64,000 nucleotides of DNA from SABI01 sp963663665 (GCA_963663665.2 CAXXKP010000001.1:372001-436000); one strand, 5' to 3'. Shown: positions 20,793 through 29,152, counted from the first letter of the stretch. Program-made: numbers and translations. The notes: generated by a model from the sequence alone, not told the origin.

Positions 20793-21323
20793 TTATGCCT
20801 CTCTACTATTGTTATGACATTCTGCTGAAATAAGACTATTGAGAGCCCATGTGTATTTTTGAAATATGACCTTATCAAGTTTTCCATCAGGAATAAGCAT
20901 AGGAGCTATCTGATATGCTAGAGACATTGCTATGAGTTCGTAGAAATCTAGAGGGATTCCATCCTCTGGGAGATCTTCCATGATCCCATACACAACAGGT
21001 TCGAAAGCATCTGTATGGATTATCCCTCTTTTCACTTCATATGGGTAATCAGTGAAATTATGGACTACTTTCAATACTCCAGTAGGTAATGTATAAGAAT
21101 AGTCGAATCCAAAGTGATCCACATCAAGAGGTGTGTAATCCATGACCAAGGGAATAATAAGGAACGACCAGTCAAACTCCCTCATAGCTCGAACAATTGC
21201 AATCTCTTTATACTTGAGACAGAGCCTTACTTCCTTAGAGGGAGTCTCGCTGTCTAAGTCATTTTGAGTTACTTCTTTATCGAACATCGAAAGAGTAATG
21301 TTGAATAGTTCTAATTCGGTCAT
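20793..21323 (-). CDS. Tail tubular protein A-like head-to-tail adaptor
   Basis: This 176-aa protein resembles the T7 gp11-like gatekeeper in length and layout: a helical N-terminus (ELELFNITLSMF), a central beta segment with a FDWSF motif and YSYTLPTGVLKVV, and a C-terminal helix pair (LIAMSLAYQIAPML). The AGTAGGAGTG ribosome site is well placed. It lies between the capsid block and the nozzle gene, the usual place for the adaptor ring below the portal. Confidence 0.82.
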   Translation of the reverse strand: MTELELFNITLSMFDKEVTQNDLDSETPSKEVRLCLKYKEIAIVRAMREFDWSFLIIPLVMDYTPLDVDHFGFDYSYTLPTGVLKVVHNFTDYPYEVKRGIIHTDAFEPVVYGIMEDLPEDGIPLDFYELIAMSLAYQIAPMLIPDGKLDKVIFQKYTWALNSLISAECHNNSREA

Positions 21324-21342
21324 GAATCACTCCTACTAATGT

Positions 21343-21361
21343 GGGGGGAATCACTCCCCCC
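21343..21361 (-). other. Intergenic hairpin between capsid and tail genes
   Basis: A 7-bp G/C stem (six G opposite six C, plus A-T) closes a 5-nt loop just after the 53-aa gene and just before the adaptor gene. There is no downstream U-run on the minus strand, so it is not a classical terminator. It may mark an mRNA processing or stability element separating high-level capsid from lower-level tail expression. Confidence 0.5.
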
Positions 21362-21366
21362 TTCTG

Positions 21367-21528
21367 TTATTTAGTTGGTTTTGTTTTTGGAACATCTGGA
21401 ACTTTCTTGTTCACCAATTCTAAAAGCTTGAAATCACCAACTACCTCTTCGCTTAGTTTCACGATCTGACCTTTTTTTAGGTACAGACCATTGAAATAGC
21501 AATCTCTTTTTGCTCTGTATTCTTCCAT
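21367..21528 (-). CDS. Small phage protein of the capsid operon, 53 aa
   Basis: This short gene (MEEYRAKRDCYFNGLYLKKG at its start, VPKTKPTK at its end) is preceded by a GAGG ribosome site and starts 1 nt after the cement-protein stop. Small proteins that begin with a similar (K/E)-Y-R-A-K-R-D-x-Y-F-N-G motif are frequent beside podovirus capsid genes. Its function is unknown; it is probably a small structural or assembly protein. It has no membrane segment. Confidence 0.75.
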   Translation of the reverse strand: MEEYRAKRDCYFNGLYLKKGQIVKLSEEVVGDFKLLELVNKKVPDVPKTKPTK

Positions 21529-21529
21529 G

Positions 21530-21931
21530 TTATAAAGGCCTCACAAACCCAGTAATCGAGCCACCTGTGAAGGTAGCAGCTACAGCATTTACCAGTGAAA
21601 CTCGTACGAATTGTTTGCACTGGTCTGGTAAAGCAGCCTTGTAGAGAACAGCACCTTCTGTCAGATTCGCAAGAGCAAAAACTTGTCCTAATGCGACAAC
21701 AACCCATCCAGTAGATCCGTCCTCACTAGTCTCCACTTTGACCTGCAAAGTTGGAGCTCCAGCACTTGTTGCCCCTTCGGGCAGGTAGATCTCTAAGACC
21801 TCATTTGTCTCTACCATCTGATTCTTAGCATCAAAGTCAATGACACTACCTACTTTGGTAGCCCCTGAGCCTACCGCAGTCAGAGGCATCACGATTGGAT
21901 CAAACGCAGCACGTTTTGTTTCAATTATCAT
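21530..21931 (-). CDS. Bbp16-like capsid cement protein
   Basis: This 133-aa protein is rich in Ala, Gly and Val and looks like an all-beta virion protein. Segments such as LEIYLPEG, QVKVETSEDG and FVRVSLVNAV match the layout of the Bbp16 family from Bordetella phage BPP-1, which decorates the capsid. The gene lies immediately downstream of the major capsid gene with a 12-nt gap and has an AAGGGGGA site. The family name rests on motif memory and synteny. Confidence 0.82.
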   Translation of the reverse strand: MIIETKRAAFDPIVMPLTAVGSGATKVGSVIDFDAKNQMVETNEVLEIYLPEGATSAGAPTLQVKVETSEDGSTGWVVVALGQVFALANLTEGAVLYKAALPDQCKQFVRVSLVNAVAATFTGGSITGFVRPL

Positions 21932-21942
21932 TCCATTCCCCC

Positions 21943-22959
21943 TTACACTATTTGAGACTCAGCGTTGAGCATAGAGTCACATCTTCGAATAGCGAACGAA
22001 TCGAACATCACGTCCCCAATTGCGTTCTTAGGAATCGTATCAACGTAACGCATTGGAGAAACACGTTTGTTGAAAGCCTTACGCATGTTGGCGAGAGTGT
22101 AGTTGTTCGCATACATCTTCATTCCACTTTGGAAGTCCACTGGAACAGAGGCAAAAGCATCGTAGATAGCTTCTTCAAGCTTTGCCATGTTCGTTGCATA
22201 AGCAGCAGGATCATTGTCAATGTTAGCGATACGAATAACACTCTTTCTGTTTGCGATCCCGAGACCTGCTATGCAAGAGAATTTACTCTTTGCAACTTCG
22301 ATGATAGTTCCGTCTGGTTGTGTTTCTGCAACGTATCCATAAGGAGTGAACTCCAATCCGTTGTTTGGTTTGTGTGAAGGATACAAGAGGTGAGCACCTT
22401 CTTCAGTGTTCCAATACACTAAGAGAATAGAACTCATGCCATTAGCATTTCTCCCACCTGCATCAATAGTGATAAATGGTAATTCATCGCCAGTTGTTTT
22501 TGAAATCCCGTCCACGTCTGTGAGTTCGGTAAAACGAGGAAGGAATCCAACAAATTTACGAGGGTCTTGGTTTCTGTTTCCATATACCAAAGCCTCTTCA
22601 AGGTCTAACCCAATACCACGTAAGTGTCTTTTGTCATCTCTCCATCGAAGTTCTTTGCTATTTGGAGCAAGATCCATAATCTTCTTGAGAGAAGTAGACC
22701 AACCTTCGATCATGCCGAGTTCTTCAGCATATTGCTCCATAGATCCTTTGTTTGGTTTAGCCCCTTCGTCTACACCAACCCAAGTACCACGAGGAGGAGC
22801 ATTCTCTCTTCCACCAATGTCTCTCAACATATCGCTCGAGGCTTTCCAAGGTGCATCATTCCACATGGTAAGAGCTCTGGAAGCTTCATCTACTACAGGG
22901 ACTAAGTCCCCATTATGTGTTGCCGCAGCAACGTCTGAAAAAGTCATGTAATCAGGCAT
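21943..22959 (-). CDS. Major capsid protein (Bbp17-like)
   Basis: This 338-aa protein has the features of the Bbp17-type HK97-fold major capsid: a short N-terminal arm (MTFSDVAAATHNGDLVPVV), a conserved N-arm helix with MWNDAPWKAS, an RGTWVGVDEG loop, an EELGMIEGWS segment, and the spine and A-domain with LGIANRKSVIRIANID. The ORF is well isolated, is preceded by a CTAGGAG ribosome site, and follows a scaffold-like gene. Length fits the family. Confidence 0.9.
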   Translation of the reverse strand: MPDYMTFSDVAAATHNGDLVPVVDEASRALTMWNDAPWKASSDMLRDIGGRENAPPRGTWVGVDEGAKPNKGSMEQYAEELGMIEGWSTSLKKIMDLAPNSKELRWRDDKRHLRGIGLDLEEALVYGNRNQDPRKFVGFLPRFTELTDVDGISKTTGDELPFITIDAGGRNANGMSSILLVYWNTEEGAHLLYPSHKPNNGLEFTPYGYVAETQPDGTIIEVAKSKFSCIAGLGIANRKSVIRIANIDNDPAAYATNMAKLEEAIYDAFASVPVDFQSGMKMYANNYTLANMRKAFNKRVSPMRYVDTIPKNAIGDVMFDSFAIRRCDSMLNAESQIV

Positions 22960-22969
22960 GTTTTATCTC

Positions 22970-23737
22970 CTAGTCTGGATAGTGAACAGGAACCTTTGAA
23001 TCTCTCCCTGTTCCTCCACCACTCTGGTTACTTCCTACAGATCCATCTTCTCTGATAGACTCTCCGATTCTAGAGAGCAGCTCTGCAACAGCAGGATTGA
23101 TACTCGCACCTGTCTTGTCTAAAGCTTTCGCTAAGTCGCTCTCTGGTTTGACCAAGGACACATAAGCCCTTGTCATTGCCTTTCTCTTTGAGTCGTAATC
23201 ATCACCCCAGTTCTTCTTTAATTGAGCCTCACACCAGTCCTTCCCTTTCTCTATCAGTTGTGTTGTTGATTTGTTCTGTGATTCTGCAAGAGAATCAAAC
23301 ACCTTCTCAGCAACATCTTTAGGAATGTTGGAACCTTGTAAGACCTCTTTCAAAGAGTCTGAGATGACTCCAAAAGGATCTACATCAGAATCCAGTTTCT
23401 TTTCGAATTCTTCATAAGATACTGGCTCATTTCCCTTAGCTTCTTCACCAGTTTTCTTGCTCCCATCATCGTTCACCTTCAGTGTTGCTTTGATATAATC
23501 ACCAATTGTGGGACTATCTCTAAGTAGTTTTAGCACCTCTGGATCTGCTTTCAGGTCGTTCGGAACTTGTGCTAACCACGCAGGTTCGGCTGAACCTTTA
23601 TCACTCTTCTGAGTGTCTTTACCGTCACTTTGGCTTCCCTCAGGTAACGTGTTATCTCCACCTTTCCCATCAGCTCCACCCGTCAGTGTTACATCAGGTT
23701 CATCGAGTGTAGATTCACTCCCATTGTTTACGTCCAT
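22970..23737 (-). CDS. Scaffolding protein
   Basis: This 255-aa protein is strongly acidic at its N-terminus (Asp, Glu, Gly and Ser rich), has a helical, charged middle, and ends in a Gly/Ser-rich tail with a short basic motif (GRDSKVPVHYPD). It sits just upstream of the major capsid gene, as scaffold genes usually do. No protease motif is visible, so scaffold removal probably does not rely on self-cleavage. An AAAGGAG site precedes the ATG. Confidence 0.85.
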   Translation of the reverse strand: MDVNNGSESTLDEPDVTLTGGADGKGGDNTLPEGSQSDGKDTQKSDKGSAEPAWLAQVPNDLKADPEVLKLLRDSPTIGDYIKATLKVNDDGSKKTGEEAKGNEPVSYEEFEKKLDSDVDPFGVISDSLKEVLQGSNIPKDVAEKVFDSLAESQNKSTTQLIEKGKDWCEAQLKKNWGDDYDSKRKAMTRAYVSLVKPESDLAKALDKTGASINPAVAELLSRIGESIREDGSVGSNQSGGGTGRDSKVPVHYPD

Positions 23738-23748
23738 CGTTATCTCCT

Positions 23749-24027
23749 TTACCGATTATCTATCGGGATTTTCCATTCATGAGAGAGCATCCATTTCAGA
23801 AGCTCCACAAAGGATTCTTCATCGAGCATCCCCAAGTCTTCCAACTTCCTCACACCGAAGTTATGGAGCTCTACAGCACCCTCCGTACAAGGGATTTGGT
23901 CAAAAACACCACACTCTCTGATTGTTCGAGCAAGTTCGTATAACCCTTCTTCAGTGCGATATACATTCCCAAGAGCTCTCCTTTTAGAAAGGACTTCTTG
24001 ATCTATTTCTTGTTGTGTGTTGATCAT
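23749..24027 (-). CDS. Phage hypothetical protein between portal and scaffold
   Basis: This 92-aa, mainly helical, acidic protein lies between portal and scaffold, and its ATG overlaps the portal stop (ATGA). It has no family signature I recognise. Small helical proteins in this position occur in Bbp-type phages and are probably involved in head assembly. It carries two cysteines that are not arranged as a zinc site. Confidence 0.7.
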   Translation of the reverse strand: MINTQQEIDQEVLSKRRALGNVYRTEEGLYELARTIRECGVFDQIPCTEGAVELHNFGVRKLEDLGMLDEESFVELLKWMLSHEWKIPIDNR

Positions 24028-25706
24028 CTTCCCACCTGCCCTTGAGCTATCTGTTGTGGGGTTGTGCCTTGAGCAGATCCCATCTTGTTAATTGCATCAG
24101 CTTGCATTTGCTGTTGTTGTAAAGCAGCTTGCTGTTGAAGCATTTCTTGTTGTTTCTGTTTGATCTTCTTCACTTCTGCTTTTTCACGAATGATCTTCTG
24201 AGGCATCCCATTACCACTGATTGCCTGTCGCATGAGTTCATCAAAATCTACATTTACCTGGGAATCTGGATTGAGTTGCATGACAGCAGCCATCGCTTGC
24301 ATTCCTTGAGTGATTCCTGTTGTTTGGTGATAAGCCTTCATGTTCTGAGCAAGAGGGCCATCAAGTTCTACCTTAACTTCTCCGTTCACAGATTTCTCTT
24401 TAAGCTCGATAGGAATTGGAGGAAGAACGCCTCCTTTGAGAAGGATGTTGAAGGTCCTTAATACAAGTGGAGTGATCTTCTCTTCCTGCATATTCCCTAT
24501 GATTGAAGAAAGAAGAACGAGCCCTTCCCCTTTAATCTCTCTCACCTCTGTAGCAGTTCTCTGTTGGTCTTGTCGCATGAGTATGTTAAAGAGATCTGAA
24601 TAAAGTGATTGTTGGATTACTCTTGTCTGGTTTTGTATTTCACTTGCTAGATGGTTAAGATCTAGAGTAGTTGGAAATAATTGGGGAACTCCGACCTGTG
24701 CAGTATTCGCATAGTTTCGTCCACCAGGATTCAAGTTCAATCTTCCCTTGAGTATCTCTGGAACGAATACTGGAGGATCTACATACTTGTCTATAGCTGT
24801 AGCATATTGCAGAGCCATCTTATCGAGTTTCTTGATCTCTTCTAGTATCTCTATGACAGGAGAAGATCCATAAGGACTTGTACCGTTCAAGATCCATCTA
24901 TGAACTGCAACAGGGAACTCATCAAATCCACTCTCTTTGAATACCTCATCACCAATAAAACTGTAATGAACTGAAGCATATTCTTTCTCAGTCGAGATAA
25001 TAGCTTTCCCCTTCTTGGTTGCATCTTCTCGTGGATATATTGCATGAAGGAATTTGATAACTTGGTGTCCAGCACCATTCTTTACCATTCTCAGAACTTC
25101 TTTAGGTAACTCATCGCCCCATCTTTTATAGGCAACCTTTATTGGGATCTCATAGACTCTGTAGAAAGTGTTTACATTACGATATTCATCTTCTGCTATG
25201 TAGAACTCTTCAGGATTAATCGTGTCGTAGTTGATTCGCTCATTATCAATATCATCTCGAATGAATTCAGCACTCGTTCCTTGAACAAAAGAGTCCATGG
25301 TAGCTAAGTGTGTAGCTGGATAGAATCCGTTTTGATTGAATGTATTTAGGATTGTGGAAACAGTAAACTCTATGTAGTCATTAGCCCCATAGACCTCATC
25401 ACTAGGAGTATTATCCTTAGTTTTAACGGTCATGTTGAACCATCTGATGTTTTGACTAATCAGGTAACCCATAATCCCATTCACAGCAGTTCTCACTGCT
25501 TCTGAAGGAACATTGGTATACATCTTGCGATCTGGAATCTTGCTCTCACCGATATTAAAGACTTTGGTACGATGTTTAACAAGAGAACATGCTTCCCAAC
25601 GTACACCCTCTGTGCGTTCACGAATGAGTCTCATCTCACCAAGGTTTTCTAATAGTGATTCTTTTAAATCTTTTAATCGTTTGTTTTGTTCCACGCCCCA
25701 ATTCAA
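24024..25706 (-). CDS. Portal protein, podovirus head-to-tail connector family
   Basis: This protein of up to 560 aa matches the podovirus head-to-tail connector family: a helical N-terminus (LKDLKESLLENL), an FNMTVKTKD segment, a long crown-forming helical region, and a Gln-rich C-terminal helix ending in a Gly/Gln tail. The start is uncertain. The longest frame begins with TTG at 25706 and has no clear ribosome site; a GTG at 25694 is an alternative. It forms the dodecameric portal at the capsid vertex and docks the terminase. Confidence 0.88.
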   Translation of the reverse strand: MNWGVEQNKRLKDLKESLLENLGEMRLIRERTEGVRWEACSLVKHRTKVFNIGESKIPDRKMYTNVPSEAVRTAVNGIMGYLISQNIRWFNMTVKTKDNTPSDEVYGANDYIEFTVSTILNTFNQNGFYPATHLATMDSFVQGTSAEFIRDDIDNERINYDTINPEEFYIAEDEYRNVNTFYRVYEIPIKVAYKRWGDELPKEVLRMVKNGAGHQVIKFLHAIYPREDATKKGKAIISTEKEYASVHYSFIGDEVFKESGFDEFPVAVHRWILNGTSPYGSSPVIEILEEIKKLDKMALQYATAIDKYVDPPVFVPEILKGRLNLNPGGRNYANTAQVGVPQLFPTTLDLNHLASEIQNQTRVIQQSLYSDLFNILMRQDQQRTATEVREIKGEGLVLLSSIIGNMQEEKITPLVLRTFNILLKGGVLPPIPIELKEKSVNGEVKVELDGPLAQNMKAYHQTTGITQGMQAMAAVMQLNPDSQVNVDFDELMRQAISGNGMPQKIIREKAEVKKIKQKQQEMLQQQAALQQQQMQADAINKMGSAQGTTPQQIAQGQVGR

Positions 25707-25829
25707 ACATAAAGAAAGACGTAACGTGGTTCATTTGGAACAGATAGCGTTTTCAAAGAATGGCTATTGAGTGTTGTTGAGGGATGAAATAGTGCCTCAT
25801 GATATTCTACCTCTTTTTCTTTTAGAAGG

Positions 25830-26033
25830 TTAATTTAGTATTTCATCAATGGTAGGAACTTCTTTCTCTAACAACCAAGCATCGATTCTTGCATTGTCAA
25901 ATCGAACATGACCATTAATCTTTGAATAAGGAATTGATTTTTGCCATACATACTTGCGGACTGTTTTCTCCGCAATCCCAAGCATTGAGGCTACTTCTTT
26001 TACTGATAGGAATTTTCGTGTTTTATTCTCCAT
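25830..26033 (-). CDS. Excisionase-like/MerR-type helix-turn-helix protein, 67 aa
   Basis: This protein has a classic small winged-HTH: FLSVKEVASMLGIAEKTVRKYV followed by IPYSKINGHVRFD and a WLLEKE helix, the pattern of excisionase/HTH_17 DNA-binding proteins. It lies alone between terminase and portal, not near the integrase, so a directionality factor is less likely than a late-gene regulator. Upstream are an inverted repeat (26047-26072), three TATACT boxes and tandem 11-bp repeats, all potential binding sites. A good AAAGGAG site precedes the ATG. It may autoregulate. Confidence 0.8.
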   Translation of the reverse strand: MENKTRKFLSVKEVASMLGIAEKTVRKYVWQKSIPYSKINGHVRFDNARIDAWLLEKEVPTIDEILN

Positions 26034-26046
26034 GTAATTCTCCTTT

Positions 26047-26072
26047 GCATAAAATAGTATAGTTTTTTATGC
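26047..26072 (-). promoter_or_regulatory. Inverted repeat operator candidate upstream of HTH gene
   Basis: Two perfect 8-bp arms (GCATAAAA and TTTTATGC) flank a 10-bp centre containing a TATACT box. The repeat ends only 13 nt before the HTH start codon and covers the likely promoter, so binding there by the HTH protein would shut off its own gene. Confidence 0.55.
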
Positions 26073-26130
26073 TAATAAAAATGATGTGGAAATGATGCGA
26101 TTTGATAAAATCATATAAAAGTGCAGAAAA

Positions 26131-26185
26131 AGTTCCAATTTAGTTCCAATTTAGTTCCAATTTAGTTCCAATTTAGTTCCGATTA
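26131..26185. repeat. Tandem 11-bp repeat array (5 units)
   Basis: Four perfect AGTTCCAATTT units are followed by one variant (AGTTCCGATTA), all head-to-tail without spacers. The unit length is one helical turn, which would place any bound protein on the same face of the DNA. This is typical of iterons or cooperative operators and unlike a CRISPR array. Confidence 0.9.
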
Positions 26186-26309
26186 AGTGCGGGAAAAGTA
26201 TAGATTATTTTTGTTTTAAAAATGACGAGGAAATGACCCGATTTGATTAGATCCTATGAAAGTTTAGAAATAGTATATTTTTTTTTACATCATTGGATTT
26301 AAAAATTTA

Positions 26310-27884
26310 TTAGAAAGGAGCATATTCCTCCTCAACTCGCTTACCATAGATTCTTTCTTCGAGTAATTCTTGAGAGGTCTGCAAGGATGGGAAAGAAAGG
26401 AATGGTAGTACCTGGTCATCTGTTATCTTGCTTAGTGCATCAAGGGCATCGTCATGAGAAGCATATGGATACGCTAAGTATTCATTTAAGACAAACTCGT
26501 CCATCACGTTTACCACATTACCTTCCCAGTTCTTACGCCAAATCACATCAGGCATATAGATTCGTCCTTGTCTAAAGAGAGGCTCTAGAGCTTCAATCCT
26601 CAGCCCTTTAGCAGATGTTGCTTTGACTCGGTAAAGAGGGAATCTATAGTTCCTGAAGGTCATCTGTTCTTCGATATGAGAAACGTCAGCTTGCATTCCG
26701 ACCTCTTCATAGAAAACACCTAGGTTAGGCCTATATTCTTGATGGAGGGAAAATAGAGCATTAGTTCTCATAGTAAGAGAAAGTTTGTCTCGAATCATAT
26801 CGATAACATAGTAATTTCTGTCAGCACCAAGTCCTAGAACCCACATAGTAGTATAGTCAGATTTCTTCTTCACCTTGTCAGCAGGATCTATCAAGATAAG
26901 CCTGTTTAGATTCTCCCAGATAAGAGGATCCCATGGTTTAATCCATTCTCTCTTGAATCCCATGTTACTAGATTGTCTTGGATCACACATCATCTGAGAT
27001 GCATATACCCATGAACCTAATGCTGCTTTCTTTTGAGCTAGTACTTCTTTGTCGAGGAGAACAGGATTTCCTAACTCATCCACACAAGGATACACTCGGG
27101 GAATGGCTGTCCCTGATTTGAATATCTCAGAATAAGTGTCAGCATAATGATATCGAGTTCCAATAATACGAATTCTTACAGGATGCCCTGGGGAACTCGC
27201 TCCTGTATTCAAGCTCATCTGGAATGCAGTAGTAGTCTTCTCTATCATCTCAGCAGAGCTTACAGAGTCTATGGTCACAACATCATCGTAAATGAGTATG
27301 GTATAGTGGCCACCTGTCTTTTGACCTGTCACGAGTCCTGATGCTGTAAGAGTATCTTCTTTTGCTCGATTCTTTCTCTTTACTCGAATAGAATCAGTTG
27401 TCCAGGGAATACGTTGTCTCTTACCATCTTCATCGATGTATGTTCCTTTAAGAGGATCTTCCCAGAATATCTCAGGAAACAGGTGTTTTAGCTTCCAGTT
27501 AGTCTCTAGCTCAGTTTTGACTTGGCCAACGAATGATTTAGCAAGGGTTTGGTTGAAGGAATAGATACAAATCCTTTCTTCTGGATCTATGAGAATGTCT
27601 TGGATAGTTTTGAAGAATGTTATGATGGTTGATTTATAATGCTCTCGAGCCCATATATCTACATATCCATCAGGATTGGCTTGTACCTCTTTGCATCTAT
27701 CGTAGAGCCAATCACGGTTTATATCTTGCCGATCTAAAATGTAGTAAGCAAGGAAAAAGAGATCCTTTCTTGCAAGATCTCTCATCCATTCTGTTAAGCT
27801 TGCTTCATCATTAGCAAAAAGGTCAAAGACTCTTTGAGTAGCTAATAGATATTGCTCTCTATCGCTAATCATTTCTTTTACCAT
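26310..27884 (-). CDS. Terminase large subunit
   Basis: The packaging motor ATPase/nuclease. A deviant Walker A (WAREHYKST) lies about 80 residues in, followed by ICIYSFNQTLAKSF, a Walker B-like ILIYDDVV and an RNase H-type nuclease core starting LILIDPAD. The C-terminal HDDALDALS motif supplies a further metal-binding Asp pair. The open frame extends to a TTG at 27896; ATGs at 27884 or 27872 are more likely. All overlap the small-subunit gene. Homologues of this type use headful packaging or cut at direct terminal repeats; which applies here cannot be told from the sequence. Confidence 0.9.
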   Translation of the reverse strand: MVKEMISDREQYLLATQRVFDLFANDEASLTEWMRDLARKDLFFLAYYILDRQDINRDWLYDRCKEVQANPDGYVDIWAREHYKSTIITFFKTIQDILIDPEERICIYSFNQTLAKSFVGQVKTELETNWKLKHLFPEIFWEDPLKGTYIDEDGKRQRIPWTTDSIRVKRKNRAKEDTLTASGLVTGQKTGGHYTILIYDDVVTIDSVSSAEMIEKTTTAFQMSLNTGASSPGHPVRIRIIGTRYHYADTYSEIFKSGTAIPRVYPCVDELGNPVLLDKEVLAQKKAALGSWVYASQMMCDPRQSSNMGFKREWIKPWDPLIWENLNRLILIDPADKVKKKSDYTTMWVLGLGADRNYYVIDMIRDKLSLTMRTNALFSLHQEYRPNLGVFYEEVGMQADVSHIEEQMTFRNYRFPLYRVKATSAKGLRIEALEPLFRQGRIYMPDVIWRKNWEGNVVNVMDEFVLNEYLAYPYASHDDALDALSKITDDQVLPFLSFPSLQTSQELLEERIYGKRVEEEYAPF

Positions 27885-28383
27885 CTCTAATTGCAAGAAG
27901 GTCTTTATTGATTTCTCTTACCTCATCAATAATCCTCTGCGAGACCTTTTGTCGTACATCAATATCTCCAGAGACATCGAATCGTTCAGCAATACCGAGA
28001 GCATCTCTTTTGGTTTTGACTGCTAATTCAGCGAGTCCTTTGAGTCCATTCACATTGATATCTTTGAGTTCGAGTACTGCGAGTTTACGAAGAACTAGCT
28101 CCATCACAGTATCTGCAAGATGGATATGTTCTCTTGCAGCTCTTAGTTGTTCGTTCTCCATCTCAATAAGCTTTTGGCCACCGATATGAGAATCATAGGC
28201 ACTTACTCTTGTAGTCCAATTATACTTTGTTGACCACTTAGCTAATTGAGATTTATAGGTATTCTTCTTGTTATACTTCTGTATTACCTTTGTGAGACTT
28301 CTCTCTGCACCCATATCTCTATAACGGCAAAACCATTCATATGCTAATTCAGTCTCAGGCTCTAATTGTTCCCACTCTTTCAT
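27865..28383 (-). CDS. Terminase small subunit (putative)
   Basis: This 172-aa protein starts with an HTH-like helical region that includes SLTKVIQKYNKKN and WSTKYNWTTRVSAYD, a pattern found in small terminase subunits that recognise DNA through an N-terminal HTH (the W-x-x-R-x-x-A-Y/W-D signature is typical). A long helix with AELAVKTKRDALGI follows, consistent with the oligomerisation core. It directly precedes and overlaps the large subunit gene. Its ring would select the packaging site. Confidence 0.85.
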   Translation of the reverse strand: MKEWEQLEPETELAYEWFCRYRDMGAERSLTKVIQKYNKKNTYKSQLAKWSTKYNWTTRVSAYDSHIGGQKLIEMENEQLRAAREHIHLADTVMELVLRKLAVLELKDINVNGLKGLAELAVKTKRDALGIAERFDVSGDIDVRQKVSQRIIDEVREINKDLLAIRDGKRND

Positions 28384-28433
28384 GCTTCCTAGGATTGCAT
28401 AGTTAACAATAAGAGTGGGTTCATTAGGAACAG

Positions 28434-28784
28434 TTAGATTATTGGGATATCAAAGGTTGTTATTCCATCCTTATGAGTCGCTCCTGACTCTATAAGGGAT
28501 TCTAGCTTCTTTCTAGAGATCCCATATGCTCTTGCACATGCTGATAAAGAATTGTACCTGAAACAGGTAGTTGCAGTATAAGCACACACAGGTTCTCCAA
28601 GACGTGGTAGAGTCTTTATGGATTTCTCTTCAGTCGCTACGTCTAAACAAAACCCTCTAAAAATATCACCACTTTCAAGAAGAGATTTTAACCTTGTATA
28701 AGAGATATTTAGATATTCCATTGCATCTTTTTGAGTGGGAAATTCTTTTACTGTTACCCCTTTCTCTTGCATTATTATTTTCAT
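28434..28784 (-). CDS. NUMOD1-like tandem DNA-binding protein
   Basis: This 116-aa protein contains two related units: an N-terminal one (F-T-Q-K-D-A-MEYLNISYTRLKSLLESG) and a C-terminal one (SACARAYGISRKKLESLIESG), each followed by a short beta pair. These units resemble NUMOD1 modules, which bind DNA as add-ons of homing endonucleases. No nuclease domain is present, so it is either a stand-alone regulator or a relic of a homing endonuclease. It sits between terminase and MazG genes. A weak AGAGG ribosome site precedes the ATG. Confidence 0.7.
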   Translation of the reverse strand: MKIIMQEKGVTVKEFPTQKDAMEYLNISYTRLKSLLESGDIFRGFCLDVATEEKSIKTLPRLGEPVCAYTATTCFRYNSLSACARAYGISRKKLESLIESGATHKDGITTFDIPII

Positions 28785-29152
28785 TAATACCTCTTTCCAT
28801 GGAGCTTCTCTCTCGATTCGTTGTATTTCATTTTTTCTTTAATGTGAGCTTCTAAATCTATTCCTAGATACCCTGCAAGATCTGCAATCCTAATTATCGT
28901 GTCTGCTAATTCGTCTTCAACAGTGTCTTTGATATAGAGATTAAAAAGAGATCTCTTTCGTTGTGGATACTTCTCAATGGATTGAAGGTACTTCTCTAAC
29001 TCTGCACGCTTTCCATTTCTATCAGCTTCTAAAGCCTCTGAGACCTCACTATGAATAAGACACAGTTGTTCACCTAGGTTCTGATCTTTATGGTGAAATC
29101 CATGTCTGAGAGCATTTCCGAAAGCTTTATTCTGTAGTTCTTTTATAGTCAT
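28784..29152 (-). CDS. MazG-like nucleotide pyrophosphohydrolase
   Basis: This 122-aa protein has the MazG/dUTPase-type all-alpha fold signatures: a helix with SEVSEALEADRNG (EExxE-like metal site) and VEDELADTIIRIADLAGYLG (ExxD site). Enzymes of the family hydrolyse non-canonical or regulatory NTPs to NMPs. In phages they are thought to adjust the (p)ppGpp or dNTP pool during infection. The ATG overlaps the preceding stop (ATGA), so the gene is coupled to the zinc-ribbon genes upstream. Confidence 0.88.
   Translation of the reverse strand: MTIKELQNKAFGNALRHGFHHKDQNLGEQLCLIHSEVSEALEADRNGKRAELEKYLQSIEKYPQRKRSLFNLYIKDTVEDELADTIIRIADLAGYLGIDLEAHIKEKMKYNESREKLHGKRY

Larger units (their letters stand above)
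26034..26309 (-). promoter_or_regulatory. Late-region regulatory segment: tandem 11-bp repeats, ~50-bp direct repeat, three TATACT boxes
   Basis: This non-coding segment lies between terminase and the HTH gene. It contains five 11-bp tandem units (AGTTCCAATTT, four perfect and one degenerate) at 26131-26185. On each side lies a copy of an imperfect ~50-bp direct repeat (about 26079-26131 and 26219-26271) that starts AAATGA and contains GGAAATGA and CGATTTGAT. TATACT boxes on the minus strand occur at 26056-26061, 26197-26202 and 26272-26277. No clear -35 is visible for any of them. The layout suggests iterons or an operator array; its role is not known. Confidence 0.7.

Noticed and set aside
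21343..21361. Transcription terminator in the capsid operon
   Set aside because: Stem is strong but no T-run follows on the minus strand, so it was listed only as a hairpin.
21477..21707. 76-codon minus-strand ORF over the cement and 53-aa genes
   Set aside because: It is a shadow frame; the two overlapping genes have good ribosome sites and family-like sequence.
22406..22951. 181-codon plus-strand ORF opposite the major capsid gene
   Set aside because: It is antisense to a highly conserved gene, with a composition typical of shadow frames.
26131..26185. CRISPR-like array
   Set aside because: Units are 11 bp and directly tandem with no spacers, and no cas gene is near. It is better read as iterons or operators.
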